The notes: generated from the sequence alone by a model not told the origin. 64,000 nucleotides of DNA from Ceriagrion tenellum (GCA_963169105.1 OY720636.1:119492188-119556187); one strand, 5' to 3'; numbered from the stretch's first letter, positions 34,975 to 47,900 are shown. Made by a program: numbers and translations.

Positions 34975-36050
34975 GAAGGAGATTTAATCTCACGTCAGCC
35001 GCAGCTTAAAAACACAATGCCCGCGGCTGCTATTCCGCAAAGCGAGAACGTTCTTGTGTGTCTGTAGTAACTGCAAACCATTCGCTCGCCGACTCCTGTC
35101 AGATAGACCCAGTCCCGATTGTCCGCCTTGCGGATCGGAATCGCCCGGACGGAAAAGCAAATCCGACGTTCTTGTGTGAATCCAATAATTGCCCATTCTG
35201 TGCTTTATTGAGGTGTCGAACTTATTAAAGAACCAACCGCCCATAGCATAGTGGGGATGGTGACAATGGATGTCGCTTGGACTATTGTTTGGCGCCACTG
35301 GAGGAGCGATGAAAGCGCTATGGGTTTTAGTCGCCCAACAATACTCCCGCGCTCACGACCACCGACCGTCCTGTCTCCGGAGTGATCGAATTAATATTTC
35401 GGAGGGCCCACCGACCCGTGACCTCGGGGCGCAAGCAATCAAGAGCATGACGATGCGGTCCCCGCCGAGTAATCACGTCAAGCTCACGAAGATGGGACGA
35501 AAATTCAGGGACGCGCAGCAGAGAGGGAAAATGGGGGGAGATTAAGGGGAAAAAGTGAATTACTCCTATTTCGCCCCAACGTCCGCGAGTAATGACCGTT
35601 AATAGGAATCAATTACGGTCGAGACGGAGGGGACTTTGCCGAAAATTTTGCCCTGCGCGTCAGTTCAAAAGCTTTCTGGGGGAAAGGTTCGGTCGCTGAC
35701 GGCAATTAGCGGTGTCGCTTTTCGACCAAAAGGGGGGCGCCGCCCGGGAATGCAACGTGGTGTACGTGAAGTGATGGCAGCGATCCCGCAGCCGCACATT
35801 CCACGCATCGGGCGCAGGATATATATTGAGAGCGGCAATATACAGGGAGCCACTCCGCCGTTCTCAGTCCGTGGACCGCGTACGAAAAGCGCCGCCGCGA
35901 CGAGCAATAAAAAGCTCTGCTGTCACGATGGAAGCCTGAGCTAGGCTGGGCTGCAGTAGGCGTGCACGCGGGGCTCGGAGCGATCAAAAGGACCGTTTCT
36001 ATAAAGTGTGCGGGATTTACAACTGGGACAACCACAACCGATCCACACCG
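34975..36050. promoter_or_regulatory. GC/CpG-rich island inside the presumed intron
   Basis: About 1 kb of GC- and CpG-rich DNA in AT-rich surroundings, the second strongest compositional island after the K2P one. It holds tatatatt at 35820-35827, a weaker aatatac at 35838-35843, and tcagtc at 35864-35869, a perfect match to the arthropod initiator TCAKTY. The weaker TATA-like word lies 27-28 bp before the initiator A. Several open frames of 80-125 codons overlap on both strands, none with a recognisable domain. It may be an alternative K2P promoter, a nested gene promoter or an enhancer. Confidence 0.4.
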
Positions 36051-36059
36051 GAGGGTGTT

Positions 36060-37470
36060 CAGAAATTCTTTTTCAGATTCCATTCATTTTATCTTCCGTT
36101 TCTTTTTCACTCGTACTTCTAGACTGCTTTTAGATCGTCATACGGCTACAAAGCGAGCATTGAGTGTACGTGTTTGTGAGCCAGGAAAATATATAACGCA
36201 TTGAATTTGCTACGATTACTGTAAAATGGATGGTTACGCGAGGATGAGTTCGAAACGTACGACACAGCCCATGGAAACTAATAGAGCTTGAGTCACGCGT
36301 CTACGAGCGCTAAGCTCACATTTACTGATAGTAAACTTTTTCACACAGTATATTACCTGAACATAACCTATCATGAGCAATTTAAAATGGGCGGCGGAGG
36401 GTGGGCTGAACTCGAAAAAAGGTGGCCGAAATTCAAAATTTTCAATTTGCAGCGGGTCTAATTTCAACAATTTTCGTGAGAAATACCAGTCTCCGATTTC
36501 CTCTGTAAATCTCCGATTTCCATCACACAACCAACTTAAGTGAGCATATGAAATAAAAAATTTCTTAGTTCTATTTAACAACTCATTGTCTTGAATTAAC
36601 ACTAAGTTGGAATTTTCACTAAAACATATTGGCGGACACTGTTTTAACATATTTTTTAGTTTAAGCAGAAAAATAGTTTAGTCATACACCTTAATAAGCA
36701 GAGTTATTGGTTCAAGTTATTCTAAAAAACTTTTAGAATGTGAATCTAAAGAGAATTTTTTCGTCCGTTAACGTCCCCGAGTACGATATCTAATTTTCGA
36801 CGACGCGGCAGGGACGACTCTGCCCACCGTGGGCAGGGCACACCAGGGACGAGGCTAATAATTTCATTATCTCCTGACATTTATTAATATCATTGTCAGC
36901 TTAGTATTATAAATTTTTTTAAAAAGGAACTCTGCTATTATTGCAACCAAGGAATTACGGGATTCGCTTTCGGGGATGCAAACGGACGAAAATATCCTCT
37001 CTAGATTCACATTCAAAGAGTTTTAAAGAATATCTATAACGGATGACGCAGGGTATATCGATTTATATCTAAACTAATTTACTTTTTTAACTTAAAAAAA
37101 CAGGCTAAAACAGTGACCGCCATTTTGTTTTACAGAAATTCAAAGATAACGAAAATGGCATACAACTTGCATTATATTCAATACAGTGAGTTCTTTATTA
37201 GAACAAAGTAAACTATTTCTCCATATGTTTTTTTAAATTGGATATGTGAGCTATTAATCGATTGTACTCAAAGAAAAGAGCCATTCCATAGAAAATAGGA
37301 CATGAAAAGTGAAACATAAATTTCTTCATGAGGAATTGATAATGGTGTTTTGAACTGGTAATCATTATATTCCTAACATTAAAACCTATTTATCCTCCCT
37401 TCTACAATCTGGCAATATATTTTAAGTAAAATTTAAATTATGAATAATATGTAGAATTTAAATGATCCAC
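36060..37470. other. AT-rich intronic DNA, nothing recognised
   Basis: A small palindrome ctgcccaccgtgggcag lies near 36820. A 138-codon minus-strand frame at 36234-36650 has no known signature. Confidence 0.4.
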
Positions 37471-37477
37471 TGAGGTA

Positions 37478-37867
37478 TCGTCAGTTACCCAATGCTGGTA
37501 CGTCAGTTACTATTCATTTACATCACTGCTCAGATTGTGAAGTAGTATGCGTTGTTTCTGTTCTGAAGTAGTAATGTCATCTATGTTTACCACACATATC
37601 TAAAATATGGTTATAATGTTCCTCATTGATTCAGAGAATTTTTACCTTGTCAATAATGGTCACACATTAATGTCAATTTTGTTACGTCAGTTATCGTCAT
37701 AACACAATACTGGTTCCTGGCATTGTTCGATATGATCCAAATTAATTCAAAATATTGCTTGGACTATTGTCGGTCTCCACATGGATTTGTGTAACGCCAG
37801 CACTTTTAGGAAATAATGTAATAAAATTAATATTTCAGAAAATGTTCATCAATGCTACGTCAGTTAC
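37478..37867 (+). repeat. Four copies of an ACGTCAGTTA word
   Basis: The word (a/t)cgtcagtta occurs at 37478, 37500, 37684 and 37857. Two copies share a longer context, aatgct-(gg t)-acgtcagttacta. The opposite strand reads taactgacgt, which contains a CRE half-site (TGACGT). It could be a decayed tandem array or a cluster of transcription-factor sites. Confidence 0.45.
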
Positions 37868-38353
37868 TAAGGAATAGCCAAAAATCGAATAAGGGCATTC
37901 CTCAGGAAAATACTCAAAATTTAAGCCACTGCTAATTATTAATGAGTAAAACTACGAACAATAAGATGTAAAATCACAAGCAACAATCGGTTGGGATTGA
38001 CCAAGCAAAATTCCAACTTCTGGACTGAAAACAAGCATTTGAAATTTTGGCCAGCTTTTTTCGATTTCGGCCCGCTATACGGCGTTAGTTTGTGGTACTG
38101 ACTCATATTCATGTTAAACAAAGTTACTTCGTAAATGTTAATATAAATTAATATAATCCCAGCAATGGTTTCGACATGAATAAATCATCCATGATCATAA
38201 CCCAACATACAATGTCGGCCATATAAGTACAATATTTCTATTTTTATATGCTTCGTTCATCACTCTTAAGGCCGAGGTACTAATTGTCAAAAACATCTCA
38301 TTGCTCGTCTCACCCCTCCCCCAATTCCTTTAACCTTTTCCCCATGTTTCCAG

Positions 38354-38402
38354 GGATAGTTAGAAGTACTACTAGCAATAATAGTAGTGCTCTTAACTAT
38401 CC
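38354..38402. ncRNA. 49-nt hairpin, 21-bp stem
   Basis: The left arm ggatagttagaagtactac (plus ta) faces tagtagtgctcttaactat (plus cc) across a 7-nt loop (gcaataa). The stem has three or four mismatches, clustered in the middle. It is shorter than a usual pre-miRNA, and no expression evidence is available. Confidence 0.35.
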
Positions 38403-38609
38403 TCAGCAAACGCCCTTGCGATCGCTTCGCGTCTTCTCCGAAGAAGTTGATGAAAAGTGTCGAATCGATCGTCTGTACAGCAAAAATGAAAGAGAAAATT
38501 TTCCAAGTTGTTTCATTTCAATTTCATTACCACCAACTTTTAACCACACTTCTAGTATCTGTGAGAAAATAAAGAGAAAAAACAACCATTTATCATTTAG
38601 AGGAAAAGT

Positions 38610-38645
38610 GACGTTCAGACAATGGTTGACGTACAGACAATGGTT
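38610..38645 (+). repeat. Tandem 18-bp duplication
   Basis: Two adjacent 18-bp units, gacgttcagacaatggtt and gacgtacagacaatggtt, differ at one base. The frame through them encodes a repeated FRQWLT/YRQWLV stretch, but no gene is recognised. Confidence 0.8.
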
Positions 38646-38649
38646 GGTG

Positions 38650-39590
38650 AAGAGCTACTGCGGTCGTTTATAGCACGGAAAAAGGGGCTCGATCGCAGTT
38701 GTGATAGAGAATTAATACAAAACAGTTTTTCAACTTGCATGTACCTAATACTCATTACAAATAAATTAGCTGAAATAACACAACGTTTAATGGAAACGAC
38801 ACGATTGTCCAAAGGATTACTAGCCATGGGTAGAGTCATGTGTTATAAGGTACTGCAAGCAATGAGTGAGATGCGGGCAGAGAGAATTGGCATTCGATTG
38901 AGAAGATTTACGGCACCAATCAATATCTGAATTGTTCAGCATCGGTGTGATTATTATAAAATATAGCTGTAGTAATAATGAATCAAGTAAATATAGATTG
39001 AAATAGTTTAGATTAATTACCGGGTTAAATCACTTTTTCAAAAGGACTTTTCCCCTTAAGGACATTCCTTATACAGAAGGCCACTGAAATGGCAATTACA
39101 TTGTATGTCATAAGAGCAAGTAACGAGCCCGCCGGGGTTAATTTCAGGATTGCTTTAGGAGTTTCATTAAAAGTCCCGGAGTGGGGAAATGTTATGAAAC
39201 ACCTAAAACCAAAAATAAACTGGGTAGGGAACGAAATTAACCACATCCCTGTCTCATGTGAGGAAAAAAATACCTTTGAAGTTAAGCTAAGTATCCGAGT
39301 TATTTACGCATTTTTTACATTTTTCACAAAAAAATATACAAAATAAGAAAAAGTGTTTTGTTTGTTTCCCACCACCATGTTTTCACCGCCCTCATATTAT
39401 AGGGGAATGCCCCTTTTTCAGAAGTAAGCACAGCTTCAATTATAAAGTTCAATTGTGCATAAGGAAGGGTGGTACGATCAAACGTAAAAATTATCACTCA
39501 ATTAATGTCCTAAACATTCCTAAATGTGCTAAGAAAACTATTGATCGAATGAGAGAGGAAGAAAGAATGCTGGCATAATCAGGGGTGTAC
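38650..39590. other. Intronic DNA with unassigned open frames
   Basis: Plus-strand frame 38622-38930 (102 codons) and minus-strand frame 39025-39246 (73 codons, with a hydrophobic segment) are the most protein-like unassigned frames in this part. Neither shows a motif I can name, so neither is called a gene. Confidence 0.3.
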
Positions 39591-39594
39591 AACT

Positions 39595-40133
39595 TGCGTT
39601 CATATCTCGTCGGGGATGACGTGATCATCTGTTCGAATTTCAAGAGCAGGAAAAACGAATGCATGTAAGTCCGAATGAAAGTATGTTTTGCATCTGTGGA
39701 TTCAGGAAGAAATTAGAAATGGTACACAGAGGTAAGCTTTGGAAGGTTTTTAGGGATTAAGGAGTGAATGAGAAGTGATTGCATGTTATGGAGGCGATTA
39801 ATAATAACAGTAAGGCAAATAAGAGAGGAATTAGGGTTTGAGCGACAGTTTTGAAATAATACAGTACGTAAATCAAGGATGTATAATGTCACTTGGCCTC
39901 AATGGCTTTAAGGATAAATGAGTGAGTTATGCGTGTAGATTTAACATCTGTTTGATGGTTGAGGATGTCAATGTTCTCATTCTTTGGCTGCAAAAGATGC
40001 AGTGCTGCTGTATGAGAGCCCACACGAATTACTGGGGCTCGTGGATAACTTCTATGAAGAAAAGGAGTATGTTCGGAGGGCTAATACGTCAAAGATCAAA
40101 GTAGGAAGGAATAAGATGTCATACAAATGTCAT
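39595..40133 (+). mobile_element. Non-LTR retrotransposon RT relic, multiply frameshifted
   Basis: Fragments of an RT domain occur in order across frames. A GFRRGRG-like start (about 39597) is followed by EMVHRGKLWKVFRD (about 39715-39760), corresponding to the family KAYDKVDRGKLW-VLR region. Next come GVNEK, MEAINNNSKA, QGCIMS (39874-39891, the GVRQGC-MSP box), then AAKDAVLLYESPHELLGLV (from 39987). The last segment is the FADDAVLL active-site box with ADD changed to AKD. DNFYEE and TSKIKVGRNKM follow. Several stops and frame changes separate the blocks, so it is an old dead copy. The endonuclease and 3' end were not recognised. Confidence 0.75.
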
Positions 40134-43100
40134 TAGTGGATGTGGGAGCAGAGACTACGGAGGAAGAAAATAAGAATCTTAAGGATAGAAGAGCGTATAT
40201 GAATATTGCACAAAAGTAAGACACGCGAAATGAGTCGTTAAAAATGGCGCATAGCGGAGGAGATACTTAAACGAGCCAGATCAAAGCAGAGGAAAATCGT
40301 ATCATAATTAATAAAAGAGAGCCACAGATTATTATGCTGGCAATAACTTAGTTCTTTGACTTCCTCTACCCCGAAAATAAATGGTGTAAATGATATGTAC
40401 CTGCGCACGACTATTTAATCTTGGCTCTCAAAACATTTCCTCATAAGGGATCAATGTTAATTTTATACAACGACTGGTTTACTACTCAGGGTTACTCAGA
40501 GTTCTTTGGCCACTGAGATACTGTCTAAAATAACAACTAGGTCTCAAATGCCAAAAGCAATTCTCGAATTGAAGAATGAGTATTCTTTCAATGTCTGCAG
40601 CCATTTATTTAGACATCCCCTTTCTTCTTTCCCTAAGAGTCCAAAGAGTTACAGTTTCTGTTGGGAATTGGCTATCTCCTAATTGCAAGGATACCAAATG
40701 TCTGTATGCCCTTAACTAACTGCAGAATTACATTTTCTCTTGCGATTCACAAATACTGGATGTATTAATATCATCCCGTCCCCAATATTACAAACAGCTT
40801 TCATAGGTATCAACTAAATAATTTCATTTCAATTTCGGTCGTTTCAACCTCGATGACTCAGCCTTCTTCTGCCCAGTCTTCACAGACCGTGACATTTAAG
40901 CCCTAACATATTCCGCCCACACATATATTTTAATCTCACTGACCCGAGACTTTGAAATTCATTAGATTTACGGCCAGAGGGATCTCTTTCCTAAAAATAT
41001 TTTTCCGATTTTTTTTAAAACAGATGTTTCGACGGTAAATGTCACTTATACTAAATAAAGGTCATTTTGCCTATCCATGAAATCCCGAATGACTCATGAA
41101 CAGTTTTAGAACGCGTGAATAGAATGTACTTGCTCACTAGTACTGAGTGCAATTTAATTGTCATTTTGACGAAACCGAACTTTTACGAGCAATGATTAAC
41201 CTCTCATTGTTCTCCTCCAAGGTATTTCATATTAATTATTGATGTTTGCAGAAATCTAAAAATACTTCACTAATATTTCATATTTTAACGACTATTAAAA
41301 TAGCATGGCGCCGCTTTTTCCTTAGGACGGAATGAAATAAATTGAGTTCTCTAGAGCACATGCCAATTCATCAGCACAGAGAGAAAATTCACTACTATAC
41401 AGTAGCGATGTAAAGATACCGTATGAAAACAACTTTGAGCATTTTAAGGGTAGTTACTTTTCTGAGATGTCACATTAGGTCAGGTTGCTCATGATACTTC
41501 TGCCAGATCAATTTTGCGAAAAACCCACATGAAGAAGCTTGTACGACATAACGTCGCCATGCACTTGAAAACAAAATGGATGCCCTAGAAGTGTTTCCAT
41601 TATTCCACCCGGCACTACTTTTCGGCTCAAATATAACACATAATGGGCAACACTTCTTTGAAATCTCCACTTCCATTCAAACTCTTACTCGGGGTTTTCA
41701 TGGGACTTGAGAAAACCCTCTTTAATAGATTGGCAATAGGTAAATAACATTAGGCACTGAATGCTGATTCCTAAGGAAGTATACAAGAACATAGACATAA
41801 GCAGGTAGAAGAAATGAGAGGCCAATCATATTCACTAGAGTTTTTTAAATGATTATTATTACCATAATAAATTCTGACTTCGTTTTAACGCAACGTTTAG
41901 AAAAAAGAGAGTAAGCTGAAAGGATCGACGGATGACTCGACCAACCTCCGCCACTGCTTTTTTTGGTAGGTTATTTGAACTCTTTAACTTTTAATTTCTT
42001 TCACTGCCGACGCCACAGACTTAAATCCAGCAATGTGAACGCACTTTTACCTCGAGACGGATTTTTTTAACTGCCTACGAAATATGGGGCTGGATTAAGC
42101 ATGGCATAGTGAATCCGCGCTTATTTTTTTAATCCCGCCGTATCACATATAAAATATCTTAACTCCCAAGCTTTGCCGAAAGATAGAGATTAAGGGGAAT
42201 AATTTTAGATAGTGAATCAGCAATTCGCGAAGTAAACGGGGATAAAAAAAAGCCGTATTATCATCCGTGGCCTGGTGGAGTCCTGGGGCTTTTGGGGACG
42301 CCTGAGAGGAAACCAAGTCGGGGAAGGTGATCCAGATTTCGCAAAAAAGGCGCAGGAGAAGGAAGAATATTATATCAGAGGGAACAAATAAACAAATAAA
42401 TAAATAGAGAGAAAATAAAACCCGCTCTCTCGGCTCCCTCCTCCGCGATGACGCATGTGCCCTCCATCTGGGAATGAATTGGTCCTTCTTCCTTCTCTCC
42501 CTTGCCCTTCCTCCATCCACATCAATTCCTCTCCTTCCTCCCACTTCGCCCCGTGATCAAATTCTGAAGAGAACCGAAGAGTACTTCAACCGGGCCAAGA
42601 TTTTATTTCCGGTCTCGGTTCTGCGAAGGGATTAGAATTAAGGCTCCGCTTCTTCCTTCAATAAAGAGGAATAAAAAAGGGAGAGGGGGAGAGAGAGAGG
42701 TAAAAGAAGACTCATCCCCACCCCATTCGGTTCGATTTGGTAGCAAGCCTACGTCTTCTTTGGATTCTGGGGTTGTCGACGCAACTCCCCAGACCCTCAC
42801 ACCGTGAACCAAAAGCGTTCGGGGTGAAATAAGAAAAATTCGGGAAAGAGACTTTGGGTCGGTGGATTCATCGAAAAAAAAATGTCCACCGCAAATGCCT
42901 TTAGTAAAAAAGAGTATAAAGTCTTCTTTTCCTCGCAATTCTCCAACTTTCCGATTTCTTTTCTTTCCGGCGACTATATTTTAGCTTCACCGAATCGGTT
43001 TTCAGTGCTAATCCCGGGCGTGGAAAATGTTTTCCTGTAACTTTCCATATCTCCTGGTTGATATCACTTTTTTCCAAGCTTCTCCTTTCACCTCAGCTCG

Positions 43101-43449
43101 GAAAAATACTCGGTCTTGTCAATGTTAAGCATGGCGAGGATCATATGCGTGAATGTCAGGCATCAGTTTCCCGCCTGAATGTATTTTTTTCCTCTACGAG
43201 GACTGGACGTGTCGGCGCCTGAAATGACCATATAGCCTTTAAGGGTCAACAACCTTTGAGGGACCGTGAGCGCATCTCAGGGTGCTTTGGCTCTCCCCTA
43301 AGTCCTGCCGCCCCAATCGTAAAGGAGGAATTAGCATTCCATTCAGTCATGACACGGACTAGTGTCTTCCCGAGATAACGATAATGGGGACCCCATTTTT
43401 TCTGTCCGCAATACGGTGTTTTTTATGCCTAAATTAAGCTTGCAAGACT
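40134..43449. other. Intronic DNA, nothing firmly recognised
   Basis: A moderately GC-rich, purine/pyrimidine-biased stretch at 42280-42960 explains the long minus-strand frames there. A short aaataaataaa run lies at 42390-42410. At 43215-43240, ggcgcctgaaatgacc loosely resembles a segment of the SINE-like relic at 6480. Confidence 0.4.
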
Positions 43450-43500
43450 GCGAGAAGGGAAAGAGGGCATTCGCCTAAAATGCCCTCTTTCCCTTCTTGC
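43450..43500. ncRNA. 51-nt near-perfect hairpin, 22-bp stem
   Basis: The left arm (43450-43471) has gcgagaagggaaagagggc plus att. The right arm (43479-43500) is its reverse complement with one mismatch. The loop is 7 nt (cgcctaa). It is the most perfect hairpin in the window, and its GA/CT-rich arms resemble no transposon terminus seen here. A snap-back replication event, a tiny MITE or a small-RNA precursor are all possible. Confidence 0.45.
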
Positions 43501-44590
43501 CCATATTTTTACGTCTATACGTGCTTTGCAGAGACTACGTTTCTCTGCAGGAAAGGATACTTTTCCACAAGGAAAATTCCAACGCCGGCAAAATAAAATC
43601 TTCCTACGGACGAGTCGTCAGTGATATTGAAGCAAAAAAAATATTTCTCCAATTATATCAAAAACTGCAAAAATATAAGTGATATATCTCAAACAATTAA
43701 AAACACGGAATTGCAATTTATGGAAGGAAAACGGAATTAAAGAATTTGAAGAGCTCAAGTTGGACGCTGAAGATTTTTCCTTGATTTTCATTTGAAAGGA
43801 TATGCCTTGAGTCATTAAATTTTCCAATAAAACTAAATGAAAAAACATCCGCAAAATTTTCTCTAAGGACACCGTCAGATTAAATGTCGCCTTTATTACC
43901 CGTAAACTTGATGGCAGAAGTGCTTGACTGGGTACCGACATTTAAATATTGAAAGTGTTCATAAACTGGCAATAAAAAACGGTAGCACAAGGTTTTTTCC
44001 AGAGATCGAAATATTTATCAGTCTTAAACTCCTGGTGGTTATAACCTAAAATTGTAAGTAGCTTAAGTTAGCCATGCCTATTACTCTCATAAACCCACCT
44101 AATTCCCGGCTCGTATTGCAGCATTAAAACGTAATCAGGATTCCGACCTTTCGCTCGCTCCTGCCATTCCGCACAAGGGACCTGTTTAAACATGCCCACA
44201 AACAAACTAGCCCAGGATCAGAGTTACTAGTCCGTAACAACCGTGAAACCAGAAAACTTCCTCCTGTAATCCAGGGATCTCCACATTTAAGCTGGGTACA
44301 ATTATCAAAGGATACCAAGACCGATGACATATAACATGACGATGACTTAGGACTTAAAAATTGGTTGACGTCATCTATCAATAATTTACGTCATTTCCTT
44401 TTTATAAATGCAGAACGCAAAGTAAAAAAATAAATAAATAATGCTATAATTAGCGAAGGTGTGGGAAGAGAATTGCGCAAAGAAGTAAGCAGGAATATTA
44501 AGGCAAGATACGAAAAAACCATATTCAGCCAAAAGGTAACCTGCTTGTTTATCCGTAATCAATTTTTAGAAACACGAAGTTTTATGTTTT
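43501..44590. other. AT-rich intronic DNA, nothing recognised
   Basis: No gene, RNA or repeat could be supported. Confidence 0.4.
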
Positions 44591-44593
44591 ATT

Positions 44594-44900
44594 AAAATAG
44601 AATAGAATAGAAAAAAGGTTTATTGTCCAAGGAGCATTTCCTCCTATGGGGCAAGGTTTTACATCTGAATATTAAACTAACATATGAAAAAAAGAAAAAC
44701 AATAGTGAAACAAAATACATTAACATAAATTAAGGTCTCAGTTAACAAAAATATGGTGCAAATCAACAGTTTCAACAATGTAAACATAACAAGATATACA
44801 AATTATCAGTTACGGCGATCAAAACATTTTCAACTATCAACAAAAACAGTTACCATTAACAAAATATACAAATTGACAGTGTATTAAAATATAATAGTCC
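44594..44900 (-). mobile_element. LINE 3' untranslated end with TAGAA-type tail
   Basis: Read on the minus strand, a T-rich stretch leads to a hairpin (aggag-gaaatg-ctcct flanked by cca/tgg), an AATAAA signal and a run of ttctattctattctatt. A stem-loop followed by a short tandem tail is typical of I/Jockey- and CR1-type LINE 3' ends. No RT coding sequence was recognised upstream (44900-45200), so only the 3' end or a truncated copy remains. Confidence 0.5.
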
Positions 44901-47900
44901 ACTAACGATTTTTTCAATTAATTGAATGCGGTACTGTCATTTTCATTTACGTAATCTAACAATAATTTTTTAAAAATTAGCATATTCATTTACAAATGTT
45001 TTCCAAGCTGTCGCAGCTAAATCATAATCCCAAAAAAATGCAAAAAAATTGCTAGTCCCTCACAAACCTTATACATTTTATTCATTTTTTTTAAATTTCG
45101 GTAGCTACCTTCAATAGTTCACTGTTCACAGATATTCAAAATCATTACTTTCTAAAAAGAGCTACGTAACTATTCCAAATGACCGATGAGGATGAATAAT
45201 TAATTGACCGCCACAAAAATGAAAGATGTTCACACACATATGCCAAGATTCACGCCTCATGTGTTTTACTTTCTAATACGATCCATATCAATTCCCCTAA
45301 ACAAAAATATTTAAAAATGAAAGAGAGGAATGAAATATGTAGTAGGTTAGTATAAAGATTCTCTATCTCTTTCCCTGCCATCCCGGATTATATGAACCGT
45401 GGACCAGGGCTCGCTATTCCTTTCCTAGCCTTCCTTCGGAATCCTACAATCTCAACTTTATCATGGGCTACTGGTATAAACGCTGCCCTAACCGGGACAT
45501 TCCTCTGAGTTGAGAATTTAAAGTTAGCATTACACACATAAATATAAGATATATACTATACTTGAAAATTCCCCGGCAGATATGCGGCGGGTGATTATAA
45601 ACATAAGTATTGTAACATCATTTCCAAGAACTATCCGCACTACAGTTCTTAATATTCAATACACACGCAATTATTGTGTTTTTTTGATAAATAACGGTCC
45701 AAAATGTGTCCGCAATTAAGAGAGGAGGCTATTCCAAAGAATGGCATCGGGAATTGAAGAAATCCCATAAGAGCTACTATAGCATGCCAGAAAGATGACC
45801 GTAAGGAGATTATGGAGAAAACTGATCTTTGACCTTTCTGCCACGAATAAAATTCAATGGACGTTCAGGAAAGAAATATAGATCCTAGAGTCTAAGATGG
45901 AGAGAGCAGATGAAGCGGAAAACCTTGTCGTAAAACTAGTCACACGGCATACATGTAACAATTCTCCAGGGAATCACTCAAGTAAAAAGGAGATACGAAA
46001 ACCTGTGCAATCTTTCAACGAAAATAAATTTGACGAAAGAGAATTCACCAATAACTCAAAGAGCACTAAGAAAAGGATAAAATACAATGTATCGGTCATT
46101 TTTTACTACTTCAAACGAAAATTTTGGAGATGATAGGAATTTTAAGATATTACTGCGGAAGTTTTACTTTCCAGGAGTTGGTCTTATATATGATGACCGG
46201 GCCAAAAGAAACGAGCATGTGTTTATTCAGGTCAGAATACACTACACGAAGATGACAGGGACACACAAAGCTAGCACCTTTAAAACATAACGGAGCAAAG
46301 TATCCTAATGGAAGGCAGGGGAGATTTCTTAAAGTTTAAGATATGAAAACACACGAACATGTGATTCGCATTATAACTGCTAATAAAAATTACTCTATGA
46401 GTTCAATAATTATCAGCTGCAATGAATATTTTTCATTGAAATACAGGAAGGGGTGAAGAGAAATTCTCAAGCATTTATTAAATCCTCCAAGTCACATCCT
46501 TTATCATTCAACATTAGAACGAAATCAGCATGGCGTACTCTTAATGCGATAGAAAGTTTATTAAATCAGCAATTAAATATTGTCAGATCCTATGCATTGC
46601 ATTTCTTAAACCGAAAAGAATTACCGTCCTCGCAGTAATGAAAGAATTACCACCCTCAGAGTTAAACATGAACGAATGCCGGCTAAAGTAAATGACGAAA
46701 AAAATTAGAGCTAAATTTTGCATATTGAGTGGAATGTAGAATAATTTTAACAGTTACGCCGGATGTAAGTTTCGGAGTAAGGAAGCATATTCAGGGGCCT
46801 CAGGGAAATTCTCCACGAAGCACACATTTCCATTACCCGTAAGCACACTCCTCGGCGCTTGCTCAACAAGGGTAAACGTAATGATGCTCAAGCAATTAAA
46901 AATACATGAGAGAGGACTGCTTTAATTTCACGAGACACCGCCTCTTGACTTCAAGCTCCAAAATACTCCCGCTTACCGCTTTAGATAAAAGGTTTGGTGA
47001 TGTGCAAGCCCCGCACCGAGATAAGAAGTTTTTCTCTAGACTTCAAGAGGTTGCAATAGCCTACGTTAAAATTTATCCTGTACTTTCACGGAAAAGATAC
47101 ATATAAGGACAGGAGGTAAGAGCACACTCGTGTATTCTGGCCGTACCTTGAAAACAGCCTGCGTAGTGCATGGCCGGCGGCGAGGACGACTACCCGAGCC
47201 ATAAATGAAGTGATCCGTGGCTCCGTTTTGGTAATGTCAACACAGCAATGTTCCCGATGAATCATTCTGCCTTTTTTGGCTTTGAGCATCTTGCTACAGT
47301 TAACCGAGGTGCTTCAAGCCTCTTATTCCCTCCAGATAGGCCACTAAAAATCATCATATCCAAAAAGGGACTAAGAGAAAGAAAAAAATGACGTCAGAAT
47401 TTTTTCCTCATCTTCAGTTAACTGTGCAACATTACGGACCGTGGTATACCTCTTATTTCATATAACTTTTGTTGAAGTAAGACAAATCGAAGGATTAATG
47501 GCCTCAGTAAACCCTAACATAGTTCACCGAATTTAACAAGTCACCGTGATATTATCGTCAACTCTGCCGCTATGCCGTTGGCTTAAGGAATAACACGATG
47601 GTAGCAGATACAAGACAATAGGCTTTGTCAAACAGAGTGAGAATATTAAACGTAAACAAGAAAATAAAAATGAATAGACGGGAATATACAACTGCCTCGT
47701 TAGAAACTTCTACGGTATTAAAGCTCTGTAAGAGGACGATTGAGGTGAGCCGCGGAAGCCTCGGAGTGAGGCGTCGTGTTCAGTTGCTGCCCACGCCTTT
47801 CATGCTTCCAGAAGGAGAAGTGGTAAGAGCGTCCTGGGAAGGGCCGAGGTTAGTAATTAAGGCACGTAGGAAGTTCACCACATTAATAGTAATTAAAATT

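Noticed and set aside
36234..36650. 138-codon minus-strand frame
   Set aside because: No recognised domain; contains a local repeat and AT-rich coding bias typical of chance frames.
39025..39246. Minus-strand 73-codon frame with a plausible transmembrane segment
   Set aside because: Protein-like at first sight, but I could not match it to any family, and no splice sites in phase are evident.
42143..42544. 133-codon minus-strand frame
   Set aside because: Explained by purine/pyrimidine-biased DNA; no motif.
43215..43345. Third copy of the SINE-like relic
   Set aside because: Only ggcgc and aaatgacc words match. Not enough.
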